Part shown: in pieces, positions 9,246 through 19,108 of the stretch
Numbering within the stretch: position 1 is the first letter of the stretch
Layout: the number at the start of each line of letters is the position of its first letter
Assembly: GCF_017377745.1 (NCBI RefSeq)
Contig: NZ_JAFVMG010000001.1
Location: forward strand, 1-64,000
DNA: 64,000 bases
From: Acetobacter suratthaniensis
Lineage (GTDB): Bacteria > Pseudomonadota > Alphaproteobacteria > Acetobacterales > Acetobacteraceae
Reading direction: 5' to 3'
Program-made: the position numbers and the translations under genes
Notes under the pieces: model-generated
Told to the model about the DNA's origin: nothing
Database searches by the model: none
Seen by the model: only the letters and a program-made list of their open reading frames with translations

Positions 9246-11393
9246 TCAGGCGAATGCGTGCTGGATGACAGGGCTGGGGCGGCCGAGCAGGTAGCCCTGA
9301 GCCTGCGTACACCCCATAGCCTTGACGATCTGGAACTGCTCCTCGGTTTCCACACCCTCGACAATAATCACCATTGAGCGAATGGCCGCAATGCTGACAA
9401 TGGCCTGAATGATTTCCCGCGCAGTGGGGTCTGAAAGCCCCTGCACAAAGCTACGGTCGATCTTGATTTTGTCAAAAGGGAATTTCCACAAATAGCTTAA
9501 TGATGAATAGCCGGTTCCAAAATCGTCAATGCTGATCCGACATCCGATATTGCGGATTTCGCTGAGAATGGAGCTTTTGAATTCAACGTTATCAATCAGA
9601 ACATTTTCAGTTATTTCTATTTCGAGCCGGTGCGCGGGCAGGCCTGTGCCTTTTAAGGTCTGGCGAATAATTTCTGTCAGTTTACGGTTTTTAAGCTGGG
9701 CAGGCGAAACGTTGACCGATACCGCAACATCCTGTGGCCATTGTGCCGCCTGTTCACAGGCCATCCACAGGATACGCTCTCCAAGCTGGTGAATAAGCCC
9801 TGTTTCTTCTGCCAGCCGAATGAACAGATTGGGCGGAATAGCCCCGCGTTCCGGGTGGTGCCAGCGGGCCAGAGCCTCATATGAGCGCACCCGACCGCTT
9901 CTGAGGCAGCAGATCGGCTGGTAATGCAGGCTCAACCCTTCGCCTTCCGCCAGCCGGGAGAGGGCTGTCGTTAATTCCATGCGCTCGCGTATGGCGTGGC
10001 TGAGTTCGTTATCGAATACCTTGTACTGGCAGCGGCCAAGAGCCTTGGCGCGGTACAGCGCCATATCCGCATACTGGAGCAGCGTTTTGATGTCCGTGGC
10101 CTGATTGGGGAAATAGGCCGCGCCAATGCTGGCACCGGATGCGGCCTCATTTCCCTCGACTACGTAAGGGACTTTCAGATCATTAATCAGTCCGGCCAGG
10201 CGGTGCTCAATTTCTGCGCTCATGGCGTGCAGCGGCCAGATGATGGCAAATTCATCGCCGCCCAGCCGGGCGACGAAGTCATGATCGCGGCAGCAGGCTG
10301 TCAGGCGGGTTGCGGCTTTGATCAGTAGTTCATCGCCTGCGCCATGACCGTAAACATCGTTGACGGATTTGAAGTTATCCAGATCAATGTAGAGAAGAAG
10401 AAAAGGGCTTGCCAGATTTTCAGACAGTGCCTTGAGATGCGAGTGAAAGAAATTGCGGTTGGGCAGGCCGGTCAGGTTGTCATAATGCGCCAGCCGTTCG
10501 ATCCGCTGCTGGGTTTCGCGGTATTCGGTTACATCATCGGTGGCGGTCAGTTCCCAGCGTTCATGCTCGGTGTCATCGCGCAGGCGCAGGCGGCGGCTGG
10601 AGAGAATGCGCTCATGGCCATCATGGTCGATCAGGGTCTGTTCAGATTTGGCGCTTTCGGTGGCCGTGCGCGTGGGCTGGCTGATGTCGGGCGTTGTGCG
10701 GGCATGCAAGCCCATGCTTTCGGCCGCCCTGTTGTGCAGGATAACCGACCCGCTTTCGAGTTCACGCACCTGAATGGCGGTGGGAATACTCTCGATAATG
10801 CTGGAAATGAACAGCTTGTCGCGCAGGGCGCTGCGGTTGGCCTGCCGTAATTCTGTTGTGGTCTGGTTGAGTTCGGTAATGGTGTTCATGGCCTGCGTGT
10901 GCAGGGCCTTGGTCAGACCGAGGGTGGTGCCGACACCGTGGTAAAGGCCATGATCGGTAATGATGAAACCGGTCAACTGGTTCAGAGCCTGAGCCTGTAG
11001 GCTTTTATTGACGAAGTCCGCCACCGGGTGGTTCAGGTCAACCAGAATGGGGTCGGTATCCATCAGCAGGGCAACGGGGCGGTTGGCGAACAGCTCGTAA
11101 CCGAAGCGATTGCCCACCTTGAGCAGGAAGTCCCATCGGCCAATAAGCCCGATGGGGCGGTTGTCCGCATCCACAACCGGAATTTGCGAGAGGGTAGGGG
11201 TATCGTTGAACAGAGCCAGAATGTGCGCACCACTTTCGTCAGGGGAGACGGGGTGTACGGACAGGGCAATGTCTTTCATGCGGTGCTGGGTGGTGCGGTC
11301 GCACATGATTACCTCAAGAGACAGGGAGTGCGAGCGGGCGAGAACAGGCAGTGCATGAAGACGTTCCGGTTCAGGCAAGAGTCTGTTATTCAT
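9246..11393 (-). CDS. CBS-PAS-GGDEF-EAL cyclic di-GMP enzyme
   Basis: A 715-residue cytoplasmic protein. It has a CBS pair (about residues 40-165), a helical linker, a PAS-like domain (about 195-290), GGDEF (residues 378-382, motif intact), and EAL (E506-A-L508 in SYEALARW). An inhibitory I-site RDHD lies at 369-372, exactly five residues before GGDEF. EAL catalytic motifs EITENVL, DDFGTGYSSL and DKIKIDRSFV are all present. Both diguanylate cyclase and phosphodiesterase activities are therefore possible. The CBS pair suggests control by an adenine nucleotide. No membrane segment is seen. The gene ends 32 bases from ispE (convergent) and is divergent from the M1 aminopeptidase. Confidence 0.9.
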   Translation of the reverse strand: MNNRLLPEPERLHALPVLARSHSLSLEVIMCDRTTQHRMKDIALSVHPVSPDESGAHILALFNDTPTLSQIPVVDADNRPIGLIGRWDFLLKVGNRFGYELFANRPVALLMDTDPILVDLNHPVADFVNKSLQAQALNQLTGFIITDHGLYHGVGTTLGLTKALHTQAMNTITELNQTTTELRQANRSALRDKLFISSIIESIPTAIQVRELESGSVILHNRAAESMGLHARTTPDISQPTRTATESAKSEQTLIDHDGHERILSSRRLRLRDDTEHERWELTATDDVTEYRETQQRIERLAHYDNLTGLPNRNFFHSHLKALSENLASPFLLLYIDLDNFKSVNDVYGHGAGDELLIKAATRLTACCRDHDFVARLGGDEFAIIWPLHAMSAEIEHRLAGLINDLKVPYVVEGNEAASGASIGAAYFPNQATDIKTLLQYADMALYRAKALGRCQYKVFDNELSHAIRERMELTTALSRLAEGEGLSLHYQPICCLRSGRVRSYEALARWHHPERGAIPPNLFIRLAEETGLIHQLGERILWMACEQAAQWPQDVAVSVNVSPAQLKNRKLTEIIRQTLKGTGLPAHRLEIEITENVLIDNVEFKSSILSEIRNIGCRISIDDFGTGYSSLSYLWKFPFDKIKIDRSFVQGLSDPTAREIIQAIVSIAAIRSMVIIVEGVETEEQFQIVKAMGCTQAQGYLLGRPSPVIQHAFA

Positions 11394-11537
11394 AAAAGAA
11401 AATGGTCGGCCCCGTCATCGTTTGATGGTGTGAATTTATTGTTAATGGCAAGGCCGCGACCCCGGGTGGGCCAACGCGGAAGGCTGCGAGCCCGCAGGCA
11501 ACCCCACCCGAACGGGAGCGGTAGAAGGAGCAGCGGT

Positions 11538-14255
11538 TTGGTAAAGTCCTGTCAGGGTATGGTTGTGTGGCTGGCTGCGGTCGGAAGTGTTCTGTCGGTG
11601 CCATTGGCCATGCCTGCCCGCGCGGGAACGCCTTTTGTGTCTGCCGCGACACCGGGGCAGTTACCCAAGACAGTGGCCCCGCTGGCCTATACGATCGACC
11701 TGACCCCAGACCTCAAGCGCCTGAGCCTGCGTGGGCATGAAAGCGTGCGGATCATGCTGGCGGGCCCCACGGATACGCTGGTGCTCAATCAGGCCGGGCT
11801 GACACTATCTTCCGCCATGGTCGATGGTGTTGCAGCCCGCATTACACAGGATGAGGCGGAGCAGACCGCCACATTCCAGTTGCCAAAGGCTCTGACGGCA
11901 GGGGAGCATACACTGGTGGTGGAGTATACCGGCCCCATTCCCCAGACTCCTAACGGCATTTATTATAACGATTACACCAACCGTGCAGGCCAGCACAGGC
12001 GTATGCTGGTGACGCAGTTCGAGGTGGCGGATGCCCGGCGGATGTTCCCCGGCTGGGATGAGCCCTCGTTCAAGGCGCATTTTACGCTAAGTGTAACCCT
12101 GCCGGATGATCTGCTGCCCTTGAGCAACATGCCTGTCGCCAATGCTTTGCCTGCGGGCGAAGGGTTGCGGCGTACGATATTCCAGCCCACGCCGCGGATG
12201 TCCACTTACCTGCTGGCCCTAGTGGCGGGGCATATGGCACCGTTCGCCGGGCATGCCGATGCTACTCCCGTGCGTACCTACGCCCCCGAAGGGCAGGAGA
12301 AGGACGGCGCTTACGCCACGCAGTCTGCTGTCAGGATACTGCCTTACTACAACAATTATTTTGGCGTTCGGTACCCGCTTCCCAAGCTCGACATGATTGC
12401 TATCCCCGGCAATTATGAGGCCGGAGCGATGGAAAACTGGGGAGCCATTACCTTTATAGATGACGCCGTGCTGTACGACCCGCAGCACAGCGCACCAGAA
12501 ACCAAAGAGCGGGTTTTTCTCGTTGTGGCGCATGAAATGGCGCATCAGTGGTCGGGTGATCTGGTCACTATGGCTTGGTGGGATGACCTGTGGCTGAACG
12601 AGGGTTTTGCCACATGGATGGAAACCCGTGCGCTGGATCGGTTCAACCCCACATGGGAAATCTGGCCCCGCCAGCATGAAGACCGTGAACGGGCTATGGC
12701 ACAGGATGCCCTGCCGACTACGCACCCCATCCAGCATCCTATCCATGACATCAGCGAGGCCAGTTCGGCGTTTGACAGCATTAGCTACCAGAAGGGATCA
12801 CAGGTGATCCGCATGCTGGAAAGCTGGTTGGGTCAGGAAACATTCCGCGCGGGTATGCGGCGTTATATGAAGGCTCACGCTTACGGTAATGCGACCAGTC
12901 AGGATTTGTGGAGCGCACTTTCCGCTGTATCGGGGCGGAATGTTGGGGTAGTGGCGCGGACTTTTACCGAGCAGCCGGGTATTCCGCTTGTGCAGGTGGC
13001 GCGTCGCTGTGTGGCGGGCCGTAGTGTGCTGAGCCTGCGGCAGGAGCGGTTCACCATACATGATCCTTTCCCTCAGCCGTTGACATGGCAGGTGCCGGTG
13101 GTGGCTGGTGCGCCGGGGGTGCCTTCGCACCGGGTCGTTCTGGGCGCAGAGCCAGTCTCCCTGTCTTTTCCGGGTTGCGGGCAGGCGATTACAGTCAATG
13201 TGGGCGAAAACGGCTATTATCGCGCCCAATATGATACACAGGGGCTGAGCGCCCTGCGGAGCGGCTTTGCCCGGCTCAGCCCTGCGGAGCGGGCTAATGT
13301 GCTGGGTGACCAGTTCGCCCTGTTTGAAGCAGGGCGTGCGCCGCTGGCGGAGTATCTGTCTTTTGTGGCTCTGCTGCCAACAACAGGCGAACGCAGCACG
13401 GCTGTCTGGCAGGAAGCGCTGACCCACCTGTTGCAGATTGACCGTATGGAGCGCGATACGTCCTCTCGCGCGGCGTTCCGGGCTTTTGCCCGTGGCGTTC
13501 TGGCTCCAGCCTTTGCCCGGCTGGGTTGGGAAGAAAAAAAGGGCGAGGCCCTGCCCGAGGCCCTGCTCCGGCCCATGATCATAACCGCGCTGGCGACCCT
13601 GAACGACCCGGACGTGATCACGCAGGGGCTTAAGCGGTTTGATGCGTGGCAGCAATATCCGCAATCGCTGCCATCCGGCCTTATCGGGCCTGTGGCCAGT
13701 ATTGCCGCGCAGTATGGTTCCAGTGCGGATTTTGACACGCTGGCCCGCCTTGTGCGTCAGGCTCCTGATACAGAAAACCGGTTGCGCCTTTTTTCCGCAC
13801 TGGCTCATACACATGATCCAGCACAGATTGAACAGGCGGCCATACTGGCCACCGATGGCGGTACTCCTAACGGGCGGATTGTACGCGCTTTGGCTCAGCT
13901 GGCCCGGCAAAGTGAGCAGCCTGAACTGGTGTGGCGGCTTGTGCTGGCCCGTCAGGCGGGCATACGCCAACGCCTGACGCCGGGTGGGCAGGCCATGCTG
14001 TTGTCGGCGGTGGCCGCGCAGTCAACCGACCCAGCGACAGGGGTCGCGCTTATGGCGGACCCAGCAAGCCGGGCTTCGGCTGGGGCCAGACAGGAAGCCC
14101 GCAAGGCGGAAGAACAGATCGGGCAGACCGTTGAACTGACCGGACGCACGCATACGGCAGTGACAGACTGGCTGAATACTCTGGCCGCTAGCCCGGCGAC
14201 AGCGCCGGAGGGGCTGCGTGCGTTCCTTGAGCGTCTGCCGCCCAAGGTTCCCTGA
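11538..14255 (+). CDS. M1 family aminopeptidase (exported)
   Basis: A 905-residue zinc metallopeptidase. The exopeptidase motif GAMENWG is followed by the zinc site HEMAHQ..E (HEXXHX18E, first His near residue 332, WLNEGFATWME). The C-terminal half is the ERAP1-like helical domain. It removes N-terminal residues from peptides and is probably periplasmic. The start is placed at a TTG codon because GAAGGAG lies seven bases upstream and the resulting N-terminus is a signal peptide (MVVWLAAVGSVLSVPLAMPARA). An ATG at 11559 lacks a ribosome-binding site, and upstream in-frame codons reach into the divergent c-di-GMP gene. Confidence 0.9.
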   Translation: MVKSCQGMVVWLAAVGSVLSVPLAMPARAGTPFVSAATPGQLPKTVAPLAYTIDLTPDLKRLSLRGHESVRIMLAGPTDTLVLNQAGLTLSSAMVDGVAARITQDEAEQTATFQLPKALTAGEHTLVVEYTGPIPQTPNGIYYNDYTNRAGQHRRMLVTQFEVADARRMFPGWDEPSFKAHFTLSVTLPDDLLPLSNMPVANALPAGEGLRRTIFQPTPRMSTYLLALVAGHMAPFAGHADATPVRTYAPEGQEKDGAYATQSAVRILPYYNNYFGVRYPLPKLDMIAIPGNYEAGAMENWGAITFIDDAVLYDPQHSAPETKERVFLVVAHEMAHQWSGDLVTMAWWDDLWLNEGFATWMETRALDRFNPTWEIWPRQHEDRERAMAQDALPTTHPIQHPIHDISEASSAFDSISYQKGSQVIRMLESWLGQETFRAGMRRYMKAHAYGNATSQDLWSALSAVSGRNVGVVARTFTEQPGIPLVQVARRCVAGRSVLSLRQERFTIHDPFPQPLTWQVPVVAGAPGVPSHRVVLGAEPVSLSFPGCGQAITVNVGENGYYRAQYDTQGLSALRSGFARLSPAERANVLGDQFALFEAGRAPLAEYLSFVALLPTTGERSTAVWQEALTHLLQIDRMERDTSSRAAFRAFARGVLAPAFARLGWEEKKGEALPEALLRPMIITALATLNDPDVITQGLKRFDAWQQYPQSLPSGLIGPVASIAAQYGSSADFDTLARLVRQAPDTENRLRLFSALAHTHDPAQIEQAAILATDGGTPNGRIVRALAQLARQSEQPELVWRLVLARQAGIRQRLTPGGQAMLLSAVAAQSTDPATGVALMADPASRASAGARQEARKAEEQIGQTVELTGRTHTAVTDWLNTLAASPATAPEGLRAFLERLPPKVP

Positions 14256-14261
14256 AAAGAC

Positions 14262-14286
14262 GGGTTGACGTCATTCAGCCCTTTTT
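14262..14286 (+). terminator. Terminator after the aminopeptidase gene
   Basis: GGGTTGA pairs with TCAGCCC (one G-U) around CGTCAT and is followed by TTTTT. Confidence 0.7.
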
Positions 14287-14306
14287 CGCTTTATAATTGA
14301 GCCGGT

Positions 14307-15308
14307 TCAGCCCCGGCGGCGCTTATGGCGGACAAGACCGATCAGCACTGCACAGGCTAGCGTGCCAAGCAGCCCCGCCCGCAAGCCAGCAGGCACGAAC
14401 AGGCTGAGAGGACTGTCCAGCCTGCGTGAGCGGGTTTCGAACGGGCCATGTGCGGCCAGTGCGCCGGGGGCCGGGGCGTACAGGTTGTCAGGCTGGGGGG
14501 CTTCAAGCCAGTCATGGCCCATCTGGCTTTTATAGGCATGCTTTGCCAGCCAGGATTCGCGCCAGAGCGGGGTTACGCGGCGCCACAGGGCATGGAGCGT
14601 TTCTCCCAGCCCGATTGAAATGGAGCGGTGGCGGCCGAACACGGCCCGACAGATGGCCTCTGCGGCTACTTCAGGTTCATAAACAGGGCCATAGGGCTCC
14701 AGCGGCTTGCCTGTTACGTTGCGGGTGTGGGCATAGCGTGGTGTGTTGATGGCGGGCAGATTGACCATGGCGATGCGGATTGAATCCGCATCATGCAGCA
14801 GTTCGCTCCGCAGGCTTTCGCAGAAACCCCGCAAAGCGCCCCGTGCGCCACTTTCTGCTGCCTGAAGGGGCAGGCCACGCAGGGCTTCGGCCAGATCGAG
14901 ATTGACGATGGTGCCTTCACCTCGGCGGCGCATAACGTCAAGTGCTGTCAGCGTGCCGTTGACGCTGCCCAGATAGGTGACTTCGGTTGCGCGGCGGATG
15001 TCCTGTGCATCCAGTGCAGCAACCTGCCCGACCACCGTAGCGCCCGCACAGTTGACCCAAACGGAAATCGGGCCAAGTTCCGCCTCGACCCGTGCGGCTG
15101 CCGCATTCAGGGCCATTGCATCAGCGACATCGGCCTCAAGAATCAGGGTGCGGACAGAATGGCGTGCGAGTTCCTGTGCCGCATCGGACAGACGTTCGGC
15201 GTTGCGCCCCAGCAGGGCGATGTCAAAGCCTGCGCGTCCCAGAGCCTGCGCTGTAGCGCGGCCAATGCCTGAGCCCGCGCCCGTTACAACGGCAATTTGC
15301 GATGGCAT
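14307..15308 (-). CDS. SDR family oxidoreductase with C-terminal membrane anchor
   Basis: A 333-residue short-chain dehydrogenase/reductase. The cofactor motif is TGAGSGIG at residues 9-16 and NCAGA marks strand beta4. In place of the usual YxxxK the expected position is occupied by AAESGARGAL, so the standard catalytic tyrosine-lysine pair is not seen and dehydrogenase activity should not be assumed. The C-terminus is hydrophobic (LFVPAGLRAGLLGTLACAVL) followed by basic residues, consistent with membrane anchoring. The substrate is unknown. Confidence 0.8.
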   Translation of the reverse strand: MPSQIAVVTGAGSGIGRATAQALGRAGFDIALLGRNAERLSDAAQELARHSVRTLILEADVADAMALNAAAARVEAELGPISVWVNCAGATVVGQVAALDAQDIRRATEVTYLGSVNGTLTALDVMRRRGEGTIVNLDLAEALRGLPLQAAESGARGALRGFCESLRSELLHDADSIRIAMVNLPAINTPRYAHTRNVTGKPLEPYGPVYEPEVAAEAICRAVFGRHRSISIGLGETLHALWRRVTPLWRESWLAKHAYKSQMGHDWLEAPQPDNLYAPAPGALAAHGPFETRSRRLDSPLSLFVPAGLRAGLLGTLACAVLIGLVRHKRRRG

Positions 15309-15424
15309 GGCGGCAGTTCCTTTTGTCTGTCGTGCAATCCTGACCCTTCTGTTGAACAGGCGGGCAGGGTGAAAAATGGTTTCTCGCTCATGGCGTTGGT
15401 GCGCGCAAGGGCGGGATAAGGCGC

Positions 15425-16003
15425 TTACAGGTAACGCAACGCCAGCACGCCGCCGATCAGCAGCAGCGCGAACACGCTGGTAACCAGTGGCAGGCGGCGC
15501 TCCAGAAAGCGCTCGATTGGTGCGCCAAAGCGTTGCAGCAACCCGGCGACCAGAAAGAACCGCACGCCACGTGTAACCAGACTGGCCACCATGAAGGGCA
15601 ATAGAGCGAAATGCGCCATGCCGCTGGCGATGGTGACAAATTTATAGGGGACGGGGGTCAGCCCCTTGAGCAGCACAATCCAGACCCCCCATTCCCTAAA
15701 CCGCATTTGAAGGGTCTCGAGCGTATGGTCGGCATGGTAGAAATGCGCGATTGGGCGGGCCACGCTATCGAGTAGCGCTGCGCCAATCAGCCAGCCCAGC
15801 AGCCCCCCGGCTACGCTGGCCAGCGTGCAGAGTGTTGCATAAAACCACGCGCGTTCGCGGTTGGCTAGCACCATCGGCACCAGCAGCGTTTCGGGCGGCA
15901 GGGGAAAGAAGCTGGCTTCTGAAAATGCGAGGGCGGCCAGCCACCAAGGGGCATGGGGGCTGGCGGCGTGGCTGATCACGCGGGCATAAAGTCTGGACAA
16001 CAT
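15425..16003 (-). CDS. YqaA/DedA-type VTT-domain membrane protein
   Basis: A 192-residue protein with four or five hydrophobic segments and the VTT/SNARE-associated signature: EASFFPLPPETLLVPM near the N-terminus and LKGLTPVPYKFVTIASG near residue 115. DedA relatives act in lipid scrambling or membrane homeostasis at the inner membrane; the YqaA branch is poorly characterised. It is nine bases downstream of the small DUF6582-like gene on the same strand and may be co-transcribed with it and the MATE gene. Confidence 0.85.
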   Translation of the reverse strand: MLSRLYARVISHAASPHAPWWLAALAFSEASFFPLPPETLLVPMVLANRERAWFYATLCTLASVAGGLLGWLIGAALLDSVARPIAHFYHADHTLETLQMRFREWGVWIVLLKGLTPVPYKFVTIASGMAHFALLPFMVASLVTRGVRFFLVAGLLQRFGAPIERFLERRLPLVTSVFALLLIGGVLALRYL

Positions 16004-16012
16004 GGAGAGAAG

Positions 16013-16222
16013 TTACGGCCTTTCGTTGTGCAGCACCGCTTCCGCCTTGCGGTGGATGGTGTCGTATTCATCTTGGCTCAGTTCACCGCGATGCAGCATT
16101 TCGCTGGCGCGGGCCAGAGCATCACGGGCATGGGTAGCGTCATGGATAGGGTAGCGGCGGCCCGGCAGGGCAAAGGCGCTATCGGGAAGGGCGTTGCGTT
16201 CTGCGGCTGTCAGCTTCGACAT
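16013..16222 (-). CDS. Small DUF6582-like protein
   Basis: A 69-residue soluble protein. LTAAERNALPDSAFALPG followed by RRYPIHDATHARDALAR matches the small proteins, often fused to phage structural proteins, grouped as DUF6582. Function is unknown. It overlaps the 3' end of the MATE gene by 44 bases in another frame and lies nine bases before the YqaA-like gene. Confidence 0.8.
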   Translation of the reverse strand: MSKLTAAERNALPDSAFALPGRRYPIHDATHARDALARASEMLHRGELSQDEYDTIHRKAEAVLHNERP

Positions 16223-17702
16223 CTTGGCTCATCCTGTCTTGCGTGTACACAATGCCAGCGCTTTCCACATCATCCAGTTCGGCCATGGCGGCTTCGGCAC
16301 TGGTGGTGGGGATATCCGACACTGGCACGCTTTCGGGTGGTCGTGCCATGACGTTTGTGCAGGTTGCCGACGTCTTGAGGTTCCGCGTAACGCGGAAGGC
16401 CGTCAAGATGGCGAGTGTGCCGAACAGAACCGCGCCGATAGCCTGCCCCGCCTGCACGCCCAGTGGCCCGAACCGCGCACCCACCAGCACAAAAGGGACT
16501 GTGCCCAAGGTCGCCCGGCCCCAGTTGAAAGCCGTGGAATAGAGCGGAAAACCAAGGTTGTTGAAGGCGGAATTGGCGACAAACAGCATGCCAACAAACA
16601 GGTAGCTGCCGATTGTCCATGTGCAGAACAGGTGGATAAGGGCGGCTGCCTCGTCATGTGCGCTGTAAATATCGACGATCAGGCCCTGCGCGCAGGCAAG
16701 GAGCAGCCATGTCAGGCTGACGCTCATCACTACAATCTTGAGGGCAGCGGTCAGGGTCTGGTTGACACGGTCATAACGCCCGGCCCCCAGATTTTGCCCC
16801 ATGATGGGGCCTATCGAACCTGTTAGCGCGAAAACCAGTGCGAACAGCACCGGAATCATGCGCTCGATCGATGCCTGACCGGCAACGGCTTCAAGCCCGA
16901 ATCCGGCCATGGCGCTGGTGACATAAACGCCGCCCGCCGGGGTGGCCAGATTGGTTAGGATGGCGGGCAGGGCGATATTGGCCACCCGGCGTGAATCCGG
17001 CAGCAGGCGGGACAGGCGGGGCATGGCCAGCATGTCATGACGCATGGCCCCACGCAGCCCGGCAAAGCTGACCACCAGCCGCGATAAAAGCGTGCTGATG
17101 GCAGCACCCGTCAGCCCTTCATGGAAGCCAAAAATAAACAACGGGTCGAGGATGGCGGCCACAACCGCGCCAACCAGCGTGATGTTCATGGAGCCTTTGG
17201 CATCTCCCACCACGCGCATCAGGGCGGAAGTAGCCATGCCAAGGCAGATCAGTGGCATAGCGGTGCTGACGGCGCGCAGATAGGTGGTGGCGGCTTCCAG
17301 TGCATCGCCCCGTGCGCCGAACACGGCTAGAATGGGCCGTGCCCAGATCAGGGTGGCCACACCCAGAATGGCGGTGACGATCAGCGTTACAGTCAGCGCC
17401 GAGGAGGCGAGTGCCTGCGCTTCCTGATGGTTGCCCGCTCCGATTTCGCGCGCGGTGGCAGCACTGATACCAATGGTCAGCCCGATTGCGACGGCAATTT
17501 GCAGGCCAATGACCGCGCTGGCAAAGCCGATGGCCGCAGTCAGGGCCGTGCTGCCCAGATGGCTGATATAGATCATGTTCAGCATGTCCACCGCGAACAC
17601 GGCCATAAGCCCGATAGCGCCGGTGCCCGACATGACAAGAACATGCCGCATGATGCTGCCTGTTACAAAACAGGCCCTGTTGCGGCTACCGGGCGTGGGC
17701 AT
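16179..17702 (-). CDS. MATE family efflux transporter
   Basis: A 507-residue protein with about twelve transmembrane helices in two homologous halves and the MatE fold (IGQ-type segments such as GPIMGQNLGAGRYDR near the middle). The family exports cationic drugs or metabolites in exchange for Na+ or H+. Two long polar extensions stand out: a short basic N-terminus and a C-terminal tail of about 55 residues rich in acidic residues. It appears to be the first gene of a three-gene minus-strand unit with the small DUF6582-like and YqaA-like genes. Confidence 0.9.
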   Translation of the reverse strand: MPTPGSRNRACFVTGSIMRHVLVMSGTGAIGLMAVFAVDMLNMIYISHLGSTALTAAIGFASAVIGLQIAVAIGLTIGISAATAREIGAGNHQEAQALASSALTVTLIVTAILGVATLIWARPILAVFGARGDALEAATTYLRAVSTAMPLICLGMATSALMRVVGDAKGSMNITLVGAVVAAILDPLFIFGFHEGLTGAAISTLLSRLVVSFAGLRGAMRHDMLAMPRLSRLLPDSRRVANIALPAILTNLATPAGGVYVTSAMAGFGLEAVAGQASIERMIPVLFALVFALTGSIGPIMGQNLGAGRYDRVNQTLTAALKIVVMSVSLTWLLLACAQGLIVDIYSAHDEAAALIHLFCTWTIGSYLFVGMLFVANSAFNNLGFPLYSTAFNWGRATLGTVPFVLVGARFGPLGVQAGQAIGAVLFGTLAILTAFRVTRNLKTSATCTNVMARPPESVPVSDIPTTSAEAAMAELDDVESAGIVYTQDRMSQDVEADSRRTQRPSR

Positions 17703-18127
17703 TGAGGCTCCGTTGGGGCGTGCGACTTGCGATGGATGGCAGGGGGGGTAAGGGTGATAAGGGGGGCCAGTATGTCACGCCTGCACCGTAAAGCGAACCA
17801 TCAGAGCAATGAACCCCGGTCATGAGAGCCGTGCCGTTCCGGCAGTTCCTGTGCGGGAGGCCTGACCTTTGCGGGGCAGGCCTGCATACGCTCCGGCCTT
17901 TTGCTGTTTCTGCAGTTACGGCGGAAGAACGAGACTAGAGAAAACCCGACACCGATGCAAGGTCAGGCGACAGGGCGCGCGGCTTTTTTGCCACTGGATG
18001 AGACGCAAGGCACACAGGGGTGTTCGCCAAGGATGACAAGGCGGGCCGTCGTTGCTAAACCGCCCTCGCTTGCGATGCCGCGTGCATGTCCATGTAACAC
18101 CTGTAAGGCCGGGATTCTTTAACAGCC
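17703..18127. promoter_or_regulatory. Divergent intergenic region between MATE gene and prs
   Basis: About 425 bases with no credible gene. It must hold the promoters for the MATE gene and prs. An inverted repeat AGGCCTG (17858-17864) / CAGGCCT (17877-17883) could form a hairpin in a prs leader. No defined -35/-10 pair was found. Confidence 0.4.
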
Positions 18128-19060
18128 ATGAAGATCGTCGCTTGTAACAGCAACCTGCCGCTGGCCGAAGCCGTCGCCGCAGAACTTAGCCTGCCCCTGT
18201 GCAATGCCACCGTCCGGCGCTTTGCGGATATGGAAGTCTTTGTAGAAATCCATGAAAATGTCCGTGGTGAGGACGTGTTCGTGGTGCAGAGCACCTGCAC
18301 ACCCACCAATGACAACCTGATGGAACTGCTGATCATGCTCGACGCGCTGCGTCGGGGGTCGGCCAAGCGTATTACGGCGGTCATGCCGTATTTCGGCTAT
18401 GCCAGGCAGGATCGTAAGTCCGGCCCGCGCACGCCGATCAGCGCCAAGCTGGTGGCCAACCTGCTGGTGGAGGCCGGGGCCAGCCGAGTGCTGACACTGG
18501 ACCTGCACGCGATGCAGATTCAGGGTTTCTTCGACATTCCGGTTGATAACCTGTATGCGGCCCCGCTGTTCGTGCGCGATATCCGTGCGCAGTATGGTGA
18601 TCGTGATCTCATGATCGTCTCGCCCGATGTTGGTGGCGTTGTGCGTGCGCGCCAGCTTGCCCAGCGGCTGAACACCGATCTGGCCATTATCGACAAGCGC
18701 CGCGAACGTGCGGGCGTGTCCGAGGTCATGAACGTGATTGGCGATGTCAAAGGGCGGCACTGCCTGCTGGTGGATGACATTGTGGATAGTGGCGGCTCTC
18801 TGTGCAACGCGGCCCGCGCCATTGCGGAGCGGGGCGCTGCCTCGGTTGGCGCGTATGTGACGCATGGTGTGCTGACTGGGCAGGCCGTGGAGCGGATCGG
18901 AGATTCGCCTATCGAAATGCTGACCCTGACAGACAGCATCATGGCGACAGAACCGGTGCAGGCTGCACGCAATATCCGCCAGATCACTATTTCCGGCCTG
19001 CTGGCTCGCGCCATGCGCGCCGTGGCGGATGAAAGCTCTGTTTCGTCTCTGTTCGACTGA
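18128..19060 (+). CDS. prs: Ribose-phosphate pyrophosphokinase
   Basis: A 310-residue PRPP synthetase. The N-terminal [16 protein letters not shown], the ATP/ribose segment [12 protein letters not shown] and the PRPP-binding loop [13 protein letters not shown] (about residues 217-230) are intact. It makes PRPP from ribose 5-phosphate and ATP for purine, pyrimidine, histidine and NAD synthesis. It is followed 48 bases later by a histidine phosphatase gene on the same strand. Confidence 0.97.
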   Translation: MKIVACNSNLPLAEAVAAELSLPLCNATVRRFADMEVFVEIHENVRGEDVFVVQSTCTPTNDNLMELLIMLDALRRGSAKRITAVMPYFGYARQDRKSGPRTPISAKLVANLLVEAGASRVLTLDLHAMQIQGFFDIPVDNLYAAPLFVRDIRAQYGDRDLMIVSPDVGGVVRARQLAQRLNTDLAIIDKRRERAGVSEVMNVIGDVKGRHCLLVDDIVDSGGSLCNAARAIAERGAASVGAYVTHGVLTGQAVERIGDSPIEMLTLTDSIMATEPVQAARNIRQITISGLLARAMRAVADESSVSSLFD

Positions 19061-19108
19061 ACGGTTACGCACAGCACAGCCCCCTAGTACGACAGGTGAC
19101 AAGGTTTC

